Source: Neolewinella persica DSM 23188 (GTDB taxonomy: Bacteria; Bacteroidota; Bacteroidia; Chitinophagales; Saprospiraceae). Taken from it: 50,854 bases of DNA. A program made the position numbers and the translations under genes. Positions 41,314 to 49,388 of the stretch are shown piece after piece (position 1 is the first letter of the stretch; the number at the start of each line of letters is the position of its first letter). The notes beneath the pieces are model-generated. The model made no database searches. It saw nothing but the letters and a program-made list of their open reading frames with translations, and was not told the DNA's origin. The stretch spans positions 215,044 through 265,897 of the forward strand of contig NZ_KB890436.1 in NCBI RefSeq assembly GCF_000373105.1, given 5' to 3'.

Positions 41314-44300
41314 ATGAAAAAATCAGGTCTATTAAGACTTGCACGCATTGCAGCGGCGCTGGTCTTTTATCTATTACCGATTGGCCCGGCCAATTCCCTC
41401 TCTGGTCAGTCCCTCTTTGATCTTGCTGTCGAACTGGATAGCCTTTATGATCGACTTGAAGAAGCAGATGCTACTGCGGCTGAACCGTTTTTTGCCGCAT
41501 TAAGAAAGGCTGGCAAATTAGCCCCAGATGTTTCTGCCGTTGATATAAAGCAGTCATTATTAGAAAATGAGTTGCTACATCCTAAAGTAGAGTTAGCATT
41601 TAATCAACTTAAACTTTTTAATGATATAAAACAAGATTCTATTGAAGCATTGGAATCAAAGCAAGATACCCTCATTATTAAGGCCATACAATCAATAAAG
41701 AGTTGCATGTGCCCAGATAGTAGTTTAGGTGAGGATTTTCGTCAGGCGATTGCAATTCGAGGAATACCATTCCGAAATGGTATCGAAATATTGATTTTAC
41801 TTATTGAGGATGAGAAATCGCCAATGAAGGACGCTGAGCTCAAAAGGAAATTACGTCAAGTACAAGGACAATACAATTTAATTGCTATTAGGTTACGCTG
41901 GTTAAAATCTGCAGATTCTACCCAATTTGTCACCGGTGAAGAGGCCTTAGATTTCTTACGTGGTGTGGCCGGTAAAAACGATGGAATAAACTATCCTATC
42001 ATTATTAATAACCAAAGTGGTGGACTGGGCCAATCGGCGATTATTGATGGTGCGGCTAAATGGATTGCTGATCGACTACGCCAGGAATTGAGTATCGCTT
42101 TTTTTGATCGGTTTGAACGCTGGGCTGAAACACAGAACCTAAGCATGCTTTTTCCCAATACGCTTGCTGTTCTCAAGTCCTCGGCTACTACAGATTATTC
42201 ACTAATGATGGATGTTTATAAAGGAGCTTTTACGAAAGACCTGGATCACCTCACTTTTAATGTGCCCGGATTTCTGGAAAAGGAACTCCTTAACACCCAA
42301 CGAAGTAGCGAGTTGGTTGAGGATATAGCTAAGAAACAATTATGGATAGATTCGCTTGTTTTTTTCCAGGGTCAAGACAAAGCATATATAGGGACGTTGC
42401 ATTCTCTTATAGGTTCTAATTCTAATTCTTCAAATGCAAAAGACAAGCGTCTTAGGCGGAGTGCTTATTCATCAATGGATTGGTCTAAACGTTGGATAGT
42501 TGATGTTGAAGGCCCTAAGGGTAGATTGGAGCAGCATATTGAAGATCATAAGCGGTACCTTCATAAGGAGAATATGGTCCGCTACCTAAAGTTTTCGTTG
42601 CAGGCCGTCAATCAACTTCGAGATGGTGAGCATCCGGCAACATTGTTGAAGTCTCTTTATACGAGCGCAGATGAATTGTTCCCCAATAACCAGAATCTGG
42701 AAGCTATTATATTATTACTTAGTGAAATTTCTGAAAGCCTGATTGCTACAGACTTAAACCATAATACCGCTTGGAGAGGCAAAAAGGCGATTAACCATTT
42801 GTCCTCTGATATTCAATTTCGTAACATATTCTTCGGATTACTCGGCTTTCGAATTGATAACATTCTTCAGAGAGAAGTTCAGAACTCAACAGATCAGATA
42901 AATTTAATGGCCTACCAGTCAGATCAGGATAGCTTAACCAACATGATTAAGGCGGAACAGGCTGGTTTTAATGAATTTTATAATTTTGCTTGGAACGCCT
43001 TTGGAAGAGGCATCAATAATGGGTGGAATACTTTTAGTTTTTGGGATGATACCCTGGGTGATTATTATAGCTTTAGTCTCGTGGGTAGTCGTAAAGAAAT
43101 TAACCAAAATTATGGAGTTTTACTGCAAGCTATGATGTTAGATCGGAAGCTTAAGGAGTATTGCAAGCGTAGAGCTCTACTAATAGATAATACCCGAGCT
43201 GGTATTAACCGTATTGAACGCATCGATAGTTTGTATCAGGTTTCAACTACAAATACAGATGGATCCAGAGATCTAACTTACATGCTAAGGCAAAACGCTA
43301 ACCTCGATGATTTTTTTGTTCGGGGAAATGTGGGGCTTAGCTACATTACTTACGATTGGGAAAAAGGACGATCATTCGACTCAATAAGGAAACAATATTT
43401 CATAGACTTCAGCCAAGCAATTTATTCTTTAACTAATACTTTAAATCCCGAGAAAGAATTGGAGATTGTCCGGACCGAAGTTGATAGTATTATTGCTAAT
43501 TTATTAAAAGAACAGTCCGATTTGCATGAGTACGTGCGGGATAATAAGATTAGTCCACAAGGATTTAAACAGAAATATCGCAAATTTTATTATCAAAACA
43601 CAATAAGGGTCGATAGCCTTCGCTTGGTCCATGCGCTGGCCGCGAAAGACAAGGTCTTCCTTAGGTTGAACCATCGTCAGCACTCCTTGAAAGAACAGCA
43701 AGACTTCCTTCAGAACCTAATCCTATCTCCCGAACAGCAACCCAGGTTCAGCAGACTTTTTAGCAAATTCGTTCAATATACCGACAAGATAGATCGGATC
43801 AATACCCAGCTTAAAGAGCTACGAGCTCCGGGAAAAGGTGGTGTTGGTAACGAGGAGTTTATTTACTTAATTAAGAATTCGTTGGACATTTTGGACCTCA
43901 TCTTCGAGCAAATCGTAGATGGCGATAACGAACATCTGGAGGGAATCCGCTTCGCAACCGACAACTTACTAGATGCCTACATTGAAGGCCTCAACGAAAA
44001 CTACCACGGAGTGGTGATGAACATCATTCCCGTAGTGCAGCGCATGGTGGAGGACAAATACGATAAACTCATCAGTCCATTGGAGAATGCAGCGCGAGCA
44101 ACCCTTACCGAAGAGCAGATCCGTTTAGGAATTTTGCCGCGTAGTGATGAGCTGGATTCGCTTCGGTTGTTGCGCGATGATAAACTCCGGAAAATGAACG
44201 AAATCTTCAAGTATTGCACATTCGTCGCGGCAATTGCGGAGAGTAAGGATTCAGATCAGGTCAAGAAAGCCATCAACGCCATTGCGCTGCCCGTCGGGAG

Positions 44301-44868
44301 CTACAGCATCAAACGGAGAGCCTACCGTAACATCAGCCTCAATGCTTACCCCGGAATAACCGGAGGGCTGGAACGGGTAAAGAATGGAGATGTCTCTGAG
44401 TGGGCACCAAACGTTGGGTTCACCGCGCCTATCGGCATCGGCATCAATTGGGGATACCGTGGTAAGAAAAATCAGGACAAATATTTACGCAGCGAACGGT
44501 ACCGAAACCGCTGGAAAAAAGCAGAAATGGGTATTGATGGTCGAGCTTTTACCGGCCACTCCGGTTCCGTTTTCTTTTCTATTTTCGACATTGGGGCACT
44601 GGTGTTGTTTCGACTGGAGGACGCCACTGAATCATTACCCCAGGATGTCAAGTTTCGCCAGGTGCTATCCCCGGGCGTAAGCTACGTACACGGCTTTCGG
44701 GACGTGCCTATTTCTCTAATGACCGGAGTTCAGCTCACACCCGGCCTACGAACCGTAGGGGAGGATGATAAGGCCAACTCTTTACGTCTTAACCTGTCAT
44801 TGGTTGTTGACTTGCCGATCGCGAATTTTCACACACGCCGTCGACCACGCCAGGGAGGTAGGAATTGA
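41314..44868 (+). CDS. Unrecognised 1184-aa exported helical protein with barrel-like C-terminus
   Basis: I do not recognise this gene product. An N-terminal signal sequence or anchor covers about 1-30 (AALVFYLLPIGPANSLSGQ). Residues 35-1000 are mostly helical with many leucine/charge-rich stretches, one short Cys pair (KSCMCPDSS) and a conserved-looking GGLGQSAIIDGAAKWIADRL near 235-255. Residues about 1005-1184 become beta-rich and glycine-rich (ISLNAYPGITGGLERV, NVGFTAPIGIGINWGYRG, SLRLNLSLVVDLPIANF), like an outer-membrane barrel. Roughly the first 2.3 kb is AT-rich compared with neighbours and the last 1.2 kb is not, so the gene may be of mixed origin. It stands alone with no partner gene. 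An envelope location is inferred. Confidence 0.75.
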   Translation: MKKSGLLRLARIAAALVFYLLPIGPANSLSGQSLFDLAVELDSLYDRLEEADATAAEPFFAALRKAGKLAPDVSAVDIKQSLLENELLHPKVELAFNQLKLFNDIKQDSIEALESKQDTLIIKAIQSIKSCMCPDSSLGEDFRQAIAIRGIPFRNGIEILILLIEDEKSPMKDAELKRKLRQVQGQYNLIAIRLRWLKSADSTQFVTGEEALDFLRGVAGKNDGINYPIIINNQSGGLGQSAIIDGAAKWIADRLRQELSIAFFDRFERWAETQNLSMLFPNTLAVLKSSATTDYSLMMDVYKGAFTKDLDHLTFNVPGFLEKELLNTQRSSELVEDIAKKQLWIDSLVFFQGQDKAYIGTLHSLIGSNSNSSNAKDKRLRRSAYSSMDWSKRWIVDVEGPKGRLEQHIEDHKRYLHKENMVRYLKFSLQAVNQLRDGEHPATLLKSLYTSADELFPNNQNLEAIILLLSEISESLIATDLNHNTAWRGKKAINHLSSDIQFRNIFFGLLGFRIDNILQREVQNSTDQINLMAYQSDQDSLTNMIKAEQAGFNEFYNFAWNAFGRGINNGWNTFSFWDDTLGDYYSFSLVGSRKEINQNYGVLLQAMMLDRKLKEYCKRRALLIDNTRAGINRIERIDSLYQVSTTNTDGSRDLTYMLRQNANLDDFFVRGNVGLSYITYDWEKGRSFDSIRKQYFIDFSQAIYSLTNTLNPEKELEIVRTEVDSIIANLLKEQSDLHEYVRDNKISPQGFKQKYRKFYYQNTIRVDSLRLVHALAAKDKVFLRLNHRQHSLKEQQDFLQNLILSPEQQPRFSRLFSKFVQYTDKIDRINTQLKELRAPGKGGVGNEEFIYLIKNSLDILDLIFEQIVDGDNEHLEGIRFATDNLLDAYIEGLNENYHGVVMNIIPVVQRMVEDKYDKLISPLENAARATLTEEQIRLGILPRSDELDSLRLLRDDKLRKMNEIFKYCTFVAAIAESKDSDQVKKAINAIALPVGSYSIKRRAYRNISLNAYPGITGGLERVKNGDVSEWAPNVGFTAPIGIGINWGYRGKKNQDKYLRSERYRNRWKKAEMGIDGRAFTGHSGSVFFSIFDIGALVLFRLEDATESLPQDVKFRQVLSPGVSYVHGFRDVPISLMTGVQLTPGLRTVGEDDKANSLRLNLSLVVDLPIANFHTRRRPRQGGRN

Positions 44869-44892
44869 TACACGTGGTTATCATTGATCGAG

Positions 44893-44956
44893 GCTCAGAT
44901 TACTCAGGTTAACGCAGATTATGGAACGTAGCATCTGTGTTAATCAGCGTAATCAG
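44893..44956. repeat. Imperfect inverted repeat before the end of ftcD
   Basis: GATTACTCAGGTTAACGCAGAT pairs imperfectly with ATCTGTGTTAATCAGCGTAATC around atggaacgtagc. It lies in the convergent gap between the 1184-aa gene and ftcD. Confidence 0.7.
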
Positions 44957-44989
44957 CCCAAATCTGCGATTCGAAGCGTTGCACCGGAG

Positions 44990-45024
44990 AAATCAACAAT
45001 CAAGTATCACCAATCAACAATCGT
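44990..45024. repeat. Degenerate heptad array over the 3' end of ftcD
   Basis: Five 7-bp units in a row: AAATCAA, CAATCAA, GTATCAC, CAATCAA, CAATCGT. The array spans the ftcD stop codon (45000-45002) and encodes its last seven residues on the minus strand. Confidence 0.75.
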
Positions 45025-45989
45025 GCTTCCAACACTCGCTCCCGCCAATCAAAAGGTGCCAGGTCTGCTAATCCAAGTACTGAAACCGCCGCCTCTAATT
45101 CCTCCTCCCGCCCCCCCCCAAAGCAAAAAGACTTCCCCGCCCGCCGCAGGTGTTTTTCCGGGATAAGGCCGATGAGTTCGGACCCGGTGACTTTGGCGCC
45201 CAGGGTCTTGGCGAGGCTTGTGGCCGTGAGGTAGACTTTCGCTAAATCAGTAGCGTCGGCATCAACGACGTTGCAACTGATCTGGCAACGACCAAATTCG
45301 GGGATGTACCAGCCAATGGCCTTCAGGCCGGGAAATAGGCCAGGTTGGCCCTTACTGCCGGAGCCGCGCAGCCTCTCCGCAAGTTGTTTAGCGATGGAGA
45401 CCGGGACGCCCCCGGCAAGGTTGATGTTCCAGGCAATGAGGAACGGACGGGCGCCCAGTACGGTGGCTCCGAAGGTTGGGTTCAGCGCAGGCCCGTAGTC
45501 CGGCAGCCAGTCCGGGTCGGCGCTGCGCGCCGCCAGGCCTTCATACTCTCCCTTGCGGATGGCCGCAAGGTTAGTCCGGTGTGCTACCGAAGCACTTTTC
45601 TCGTAGAGAAAAACGGGGATACCCAGCTCTGCTCCTAAAAACGCTCCCAGCACCTGCGTCCGCGCCACCAACTCCTCCATCGTAACGCCCCGGATCGGGA
45701 CGAAAGGACAAACATCCACCGCCCCAATGCGTGGATGCTCCCCCGTATGCTGTCGCATATCAATCCGCTCCGCCGCAACCTTATATATATGTTGTGCGGC
45801 GGTGAACACGGCCTCGGTCTCCCCGGCAAAAGTGAAGACCGTCCGGTGTGCGCCCGCCCCCGTGTCCTGGTGCAATAACTTGCATCCTGGAACCTGCGAG
45901 ATGGCCTCCGCCAGGGCCATCAATACGTCTGCGTCCCGCCCTTCGGACACGTTAACGATGCATTCTACCAATGGGCTTACTTCCGGCAT
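45000..45989 (-). CDS. ftcD: Glutamate formimidoyltransferase
   Basis: It transfers the formimino group of N-formimidoyl-glutamate to tetrahydrofolate, a step of histidine breakdown and one-carbon supply; cytoplasmic. The 329-residue protein has only the two formiminotransferase subdomains and lacks the cyclodeaminase part of bifunctional FTCD. Seen: VECIVNVSEGRD at the start, GAHRTVFTFAGE, HTGEHPRIGAVDVCPFVPI, RKGEYEGLAARS, NPTFGATVLGARPFLIAWN and GRCQISCNVVD. A run of nine Gs near the C-terminus encodes GGG in FCFGGGREEE. The last seven codons lie in a heptad array. No other hut gene is in the window. Confidence 0.95.
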   Translation of the reverse strand: MPEVSPLVECIVNVSEGRDADVLMALAEAISQVPGCKLLHQDTGAGAHRTVFTFAGETEAVFTAAQHIYKVAAERIDMRQHTGEHPRIGAVDVCPFVPIRGVTMEELVARTQVLGAFLGAELGIPVFLYEKSASVAHRTNLAAIRKGEYEGLAARSADPDWLPDYGPALNPTFGATVLGARPFLIAWNINLAGGVPVSIAKQLAERLRGSGSKGQPGLFPGLKAIGWYIPEFGRCQISCNVVDADATDLAKVYLTATSLAKTLGAKVTGSELIGLIPEKHLRRAGKSFCFGGGREEELEAAVSVLGLADLAPFDWRERVLEARLLIGDT

Positions 45990-46309
45990 AGTACTTTTGC
46001 GTTTCTAAACGTTAATTTCTCGCAAAGCTACCTGCTTGTGCGGACTTCCAGCATCTAAGTGAAAACTTTGTCCGGCCGTCTGCCGAATGCTTTTTGGGCC
46101 TGACGCAGTCGGACAAAAAGTTCGTCAGCCGGCTCTAGCCCCAGTTAATCCTTCTCCGCCAAATGAATTGTCTTTCCCACCCTTCTTCATCCCTTGCCTT
46201 ACCAAAGGTGAGCAAGCGCAGCGCCGCGAACGGTACTTGCGGTAGCTCAACCGCATATCGCATATCGCATATCGCATATCGCATATCCTCTCTTTTCCCT
46301 TTGACAAAG
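45990..46309. other. Repeat-rich region upstream of the TPR lipoprotein
   Basis: No certain gene. It contains an inverted repeat (TTTGTCCG near 46068, CGGACAAA near 46111), a 30-bp direct repeat copy (46204-46233) and a heptad array, 5 x CGCATAT (46252-46286). An open frame from ATG 46163 runs through it in phase with the lipoprotein, but its codons are those of the repeats. Confidence 0.6.
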
Positions 46310-46335
46310 GTGAGCAAGCGCAGCGCCGCGAACGG
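46204..46335 (+). repeat. Two 30-bp direct repeats flanking a 5 x CGCATAT array
   Basis: The same 30-bp sequence, starting AAAGGTGAGCAAGCGCAGCG, occurs at 46204-46233 and 46306-46335, exactly 102 bp apart. Between them lie five CGCATAT units (46252-46286). Related, weaker copies are at 820 (plus) and at 7486 and 13422 (reverse). Confidence 0.92.
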
Positions 46336-47377
46336 CAAAAGCGTTAGCTCAATCCCTTGTCCCTTATCCTCCCGTCTCCCTTTCCTCCTTTTCCCTTTCT
46401 TCCTTTTTCTTGTCTCATGTGGGAATGACAAGGCCCCCACGGAAGAGCTCCCCGCCGTAGTAGACAATACGGACCCCGGTGTAGCCAAACTTACCGAAGC
46501 CATCCGCGCCGATCCGGAGAACGCCGATCTGTACACCCAGCGAGCCACGATGCAATACGATAAGCAGAATTACGATGCTGCCATTGTTGATATGGTGACC
46601 GCGCTTCAGCTGGACAGTACCAACATCGAATATCACTACAACCTGGCTGATGTTTACCTCGACTATTATCGCAGTCGCCTCGCCCTGCGCACCCTGCAGC
46701 GAGCTGCGTCGCTTGACCCCGATAACGTGGAGACACAACTGCGGCTGGCCGAAACCCAGTTAACCCTGAAACAGTACGATGGTGCCCTGGAAGCCCTCAA
46801 CGAAGTGACGCGCATCGATCCCCGAAACCCGGATGCTTACCTGCTGCTGAGCCAGACATTCCTGGAAACGGGAGATACCGCGCGGGCCATTAAATCGGCA
46901 GAAGAAGCCACCGAGATTGATCCCGACATGACGGATGCGTTCATTACCCTGGGCCAATTACTATTTGCCAAAGGCCTGCCCCGCGCCGAGCAGTACTTTG
47001 ATGCCGCGGTAGCAATTGATCCGGAGGATGCCTATGCGCTCCACGCCAAGGCAGATTTTCTGCGCGACAGCGAGCGGTTACCCGAGGCCATCGCCACCTA
47101 CCAGGCGGCGAGTATGGCCGACCGGCAGTATGTCGCCGGTCACTTCAACGCCGGTTTATTGTTCCTCGAACTGGACAGCATCCAGCGCGGCGTCATCGAA
47201 TTTGATCTGGTCATCAAAAACGATCCAATTCACATCCGGGCTTATGCCTACCGGGCTTACGCCAAAGAAGTACTGGGCGAAACCGCCGCCGCCTGCAAGG
47301 ATTACGATATGGCGCTCCGTTTTTCTCCCGATTACCAGTTTGCGCTGGATGGGTACGCTCGGTCGGGGTGTGAGTAG
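46310..47377 (+). CDS. TPR-repeat lipoprotein
   Basis: An envelope lipoprotein of about 355 residues with eight or so tetratricopeptide repeats, a scaffold for protein contacts. The lipobox is VSC in FLFLVSCGNDK. TPR units follow from about residue 55: ENADLYTQRATMQYDKQNYDA, NIEYHYNLADVYLDYYRSRLAL, DNVETQLRLAETQLTLKQYDGA, and so on to DYQFALDGYARSGCE. The start is uncertain. ATG 46163 would place the lipobox Cys at residue 86, too far. GTG 46310 gives a 36-residue signal sequence but lies inside a 30-bp direct repeat. I prefer the GTG. Confidence 0.83.
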   Translation: MSKRSAANGKSVSSIPCPLSSRLPFLLFPFFLFLVSCGNDKAPTEELPAVVDNTDPGVAKLTEAIRADPENADLYTQRATMQYDKQNYDAAIVDMVTALQLDSTNIEYHYNLADVYLDYYRSRLALRTLQRAASLDPDNVETQLRLAETQLTLKQYDGALEALNEVTRIDPRNPDAYLLLSQTFLETGDTARAIKSAEEATEIDPDMTDAFITLGQLLFAKGLPRAEQYFDAAVAIDPEDAYALHAKADFLRDSERLPEAIATYQAASMADRQYVAGHFNAGLLFLELDSIQRGVIEFDLVIKNDPIHIRAYAYRAYAKEVLGETAAACKDYDMALRFSPDYQFALDGYARSGCE

Positions 47378-47379
47378 GC

Positions 47380-47517
47380 GTGCGTTGCAGGTTGCAGTGT
47401 CACTGCGCTCCGGTTACAGTAGTGATGTCTGATACCTGATCGCCGGATACTGAACCCTGAGTACTGGATACTGAACCCTGAAACCTGAATTCTTCTTTGG
47501 GCGAGGCCGCAGGTGCA
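47380..47517 (+). repeat. Degenerate heptad array and 18-bp motif before xerC
   Basis: It starts with gttgcaggttgcag (a reverse CTGCAAC pair), then at about 47429-47490 a degenerate run of 7-bp units: CTGATAC, CTGATCG, CCGGATA, CTGAACC, CTGAGTA, CTGGATA, CTGAACC, CTGAAAC, CTGAATT. It ends with GGCGAGGCCGCAGGTGCA (47500-47517). Confidence 0.8.
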
Positions 47518-47582
47518 GAAATTGGCTGTAAAAGCAAAGTTTTCCCGCGGTTCCCCTTCTTTGTTCTGGGAAAACCGGATAT

Positions 47583-47618
47583 TCCGACAACTTGACAACC
47601 CGATAACTTGACAACGTG
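47583..47618 (+). repeat. Octad array ending at the xerC start codon
   Basis: Four 8-bp units, CGACAACT, TGACAACC, CGATAACT, TGACAACG, run directly into the GTG start of xerC (47616-47618). The same octad type is in the palindrome at 38706. Confidence 0.7.
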
Positions 47619-48536
47619 AAAAACCTGACCCTTCAATTCCTGGCCCACCTAACCCACCAGCGCCGCGTCAGTGAGCATACGGTGACGGCTTACAGAACGG
47701 ACCTGGCACAATTTGCCCGGTTTTGCGCGGAGGAGTTTGAAGTAAATACTACTACCGGGGTGACCCGGGACATGGTAAAAGCCTGGTTGGCCGGGTTGAT
47801 GTCGGCCGGACTGGCGCCGGCCAGCATCCGCCGAAAGCTATCTGGGTTAAAAGCTTTTTATGCTTATCTGCAGTCACGCGGCTTGCAAAGTGAGAATCCT
47901 ACGATAAGGATTCCTACCCCGAAGTTAGGCCGTCGGTTACCTGCCTCCGTGGCAGCCAAGGACATCAAGCGACTCTTTGCCGCCTTCCCTGACCCGATGA
48001 CCAATACGGACTTCGGCCTGCTGCGTGATCACCTGATGCTCGGGCTGCTCTATCAATGTGGTATGCGCCGGGCCGAGCTCATCGGCCTCAACGAAGTGGA
48101 TGTCGATATGGACCACCGACGGCTGACACTGCAGGGGAAGGGGAACAAGCAACGGTTGGTCCCCTTCGGCCCCTCGCTCACCGAATTGCTGGAGTGCTAC
48201 GGCCAGCTAAAGCAGCAAACTTTCCCGGAGGCAGAGACGACCGCGCTGATATTGACAGATCGTGGCAATCGGCTTTACCCTAAATACCTCTATAATAAGG
48301 TGGTGGAATACCTGGGCGCTTTCAGTACCGAAGAGAAAAAAAGTCCGCACGTATTACGTCACACATTTGCAACACACCTCCTGGAACAAGGGGCTGACCT
48401 TAATGCCGTGAAGGAGTTATTGGGGCACGCAAATCTCGCCGCAACCCAACTCTACACCCATAATAACATTAAACGGCTGCAAGACATTTACCGGCAGGCC
48501 CATCCGGAAGGAGAAGAGAAAAAGAAAAAGAAGTAG
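47616..48536 (+). CDS. xerC: Tyrosine recombinase XerC/XerD
   Basis: A site-specific recombinase that resolves chromosome dimers at dif, cytoplasmic. The 306-residue length is normal. The N-terminal SAM-like domain (1-95) has FLAHLTHQRRVSEHTVTAYR. The catalytic domain has Arg151 or Arg152 in MRRAELIGL, Lys in GKGNKQRLVP, the HVLRH box at 245-249, LLGHANLAATQLY and nucleophile Tyr280 in QLYTHNN. Only one Xer is in the window, and C versus D cannot be settled. The start is GTG 47616, which matches the family N-terminus and lies in an octad array. It is followed by a hairpin terminator and a lysine-rich tail (EGEEKKKKK). Confidence 0.94.
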   Translation: MKNLTLQFLAHLTHQRRVSEHTVTAYRTDLAQFARFCAEEFEVNTTTGVTRDMVKAWLAGLMSAGLAPASIRRKLSGLKAFYAYLQSRGLQSENPTIRIPTPKLGRRLPASVAAKDIKRLFAAFPDPMTNTDFGLLRDHLMLGLLYQCGMRRAELIGLNEVDVDMDHRRLTLQGKGNKQRLVPFGPSLTELLECYGQLKQQTFPEAETTALILTDRGNRLYPKYLYNKVVEYLGAFSTEEKKSPHVLRHTFATHLLEQGADLNAVKELLGHANLAATQLYTHNNIKRLQDIYRQAHPEGEEKKKKK

Positions 48537-48541
48537 TTTTT

Positions 48542-48558
48542 GCTGCCTTTTGTGCAGC
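48542..48558 (+). terminator. Hairpin after xerC
   Basis: GCTGC-CTTTTGT-GCAGC, a short stem just after the stop codon, with a second CCGCC/GGCGG pair downstream (48566-48591). The T-run is weak. Confidence 0.5.
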
Positions 48559-48637
48559 GAAACCGCCTGTTTTGTGGGGAAACGGCGGGAGAAACAAAAA
48601 GAATTTTCCCGCAACTAAAAAATAAGTTGGTAGTGTT

Positions 48638-48667
48638 TTGTCAATTGTAAGAAAGAACTTACCTTTG
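48638..48667 (+). promoter_or_regulatory. Bacteroidota-type promoter of the tRNA-tuf operon
   Basis: TTG (48638-48640), 19 bp, then TACCTTTG (48660-48667): a near-ideal -33/-7 pair for the Bacteroidota primary sigma factor, 62 bp before the first tRNA. Confidence 0.82.
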
Positions 48668-48729
48668 CAATCGCTTTTGGAAAACGACCAGAAGTTGCTT
48701 TGAAATTACGGTACAGATTACCAGTTTAA

Positions 48730-48803
48730 GCCGATATAGCTCAGTCTGGTAGAGCAGCTGATTTGTAATCAGCTGGTCGGCGGTTCGAATCCGTCTATCG
48801 GCT
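48730..48803 (+). tRNA. tRNA-Thr (anticodon TGT)
   Basis: Acceptor GCCGATA with TATCGGC, D arm GCTC..GAGC, anticodon stem GCTGA/TCAGC around TTTGTAA giving TGT, T arm with GGTTCGAATCC. CCA is not encoded. First of the four tRNAs in the conserved Thr-Tyr-Gly-Thr-tuf order. Confidence 0.96.
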
Positions 48804-48850
48804 CAATTCTAACGGTCTTGCCGTTGAGCGGTAATCTGAAGAATTTCACC

Positions 48851-48932
48851 GGGGGTGCGCTACAGTTGGAGAGGTAGGTTGGACTGTAAATCCAATGTTT
48901 CGGCTGAGTAGGTTCGAATCCTACCACCCCCA
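48851..48932 (+). tRNA. tRNA-Tyr (anticodon GTA)
   Basis: Acceptor GGGGGTG with CACCCCC, anticodon stem TTGGA/TCCAA around CTGTAAA giving GTA, a long variable arm (TGTTTCGGCTGAGTA) typical of class II tRNA-Tyr, T arm GGTTCGAATCC. Confidence 0.96.
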
Positions 48933-48947
48933 CACTATTCAGAGTTT

Positions 48948-49006
48948 AGAAATCAGAGATCAGTATTCAGGTTCGCCTGAAATCTGATCTCTGAAATCTG
49001 AATTCT
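48948..49006. repeat. Heptad hairpin inside the tRNA operon
   Basis: The right arm has four 7-bp units, TCTGATC, TCTGAAA, TCTGAAT, with a preceding CTGAAA. The left arm (TTCAGAG, AATCAGAG, ATCAG, TATTCAGG) is the rough complement, around a TTCG loop. It lies between tRNA-Tyr and tRNA-Gly and is thus transcribed and must survive or help processing. Confidence 0.75.
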
Positions 49007-49013
49007 TACCAAC

Positions 49014-49086
49014 GCGGAAGTAGCTCAGTTGGTAGAGCATCAGCCTTCCAAGCTGAGGGTCGCGGGTTCGAGCCTCGTCTTCCGCT
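49014..49086 (+). tRNA. tRNA-Gly (anticodon TCC)
   Basis: Acceptor GCGGAAG with CTTCCGC, D arm GCTC..GAGC, anticodon stem TCAGC/GCTGA around CTTCCAA giving TCC, T arm with GGTTCGAGCC. CCA follows at 49087-49089, possibly by chance since the other tRNAs here lack it. Confidence 0.96.
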
Positions 49087-49137
49087 CCAAGTAAAAGGGT
49101 CACAACGGTGATCTTTCTTTTTGAAAAATCACCATTT

Positions 49138-49209
<72 letters not shown>

Positions 49210-49388
49210 CAAGTCTGAGTAAAAAGACTTGAAGCTGGGCGTACCCCTTTAGTTCACTTTTCGTGACGCTTCATCTCCTTACAGGCAAAAATCAAACTCT
49301 TCGGGCTTCCACCGGAGAAGGGGCGGCCGGGGTGCGGTTCGCACCCATGTCCTAACTAGTTTTTTAATCCCCTAAATACTTACCAGTA

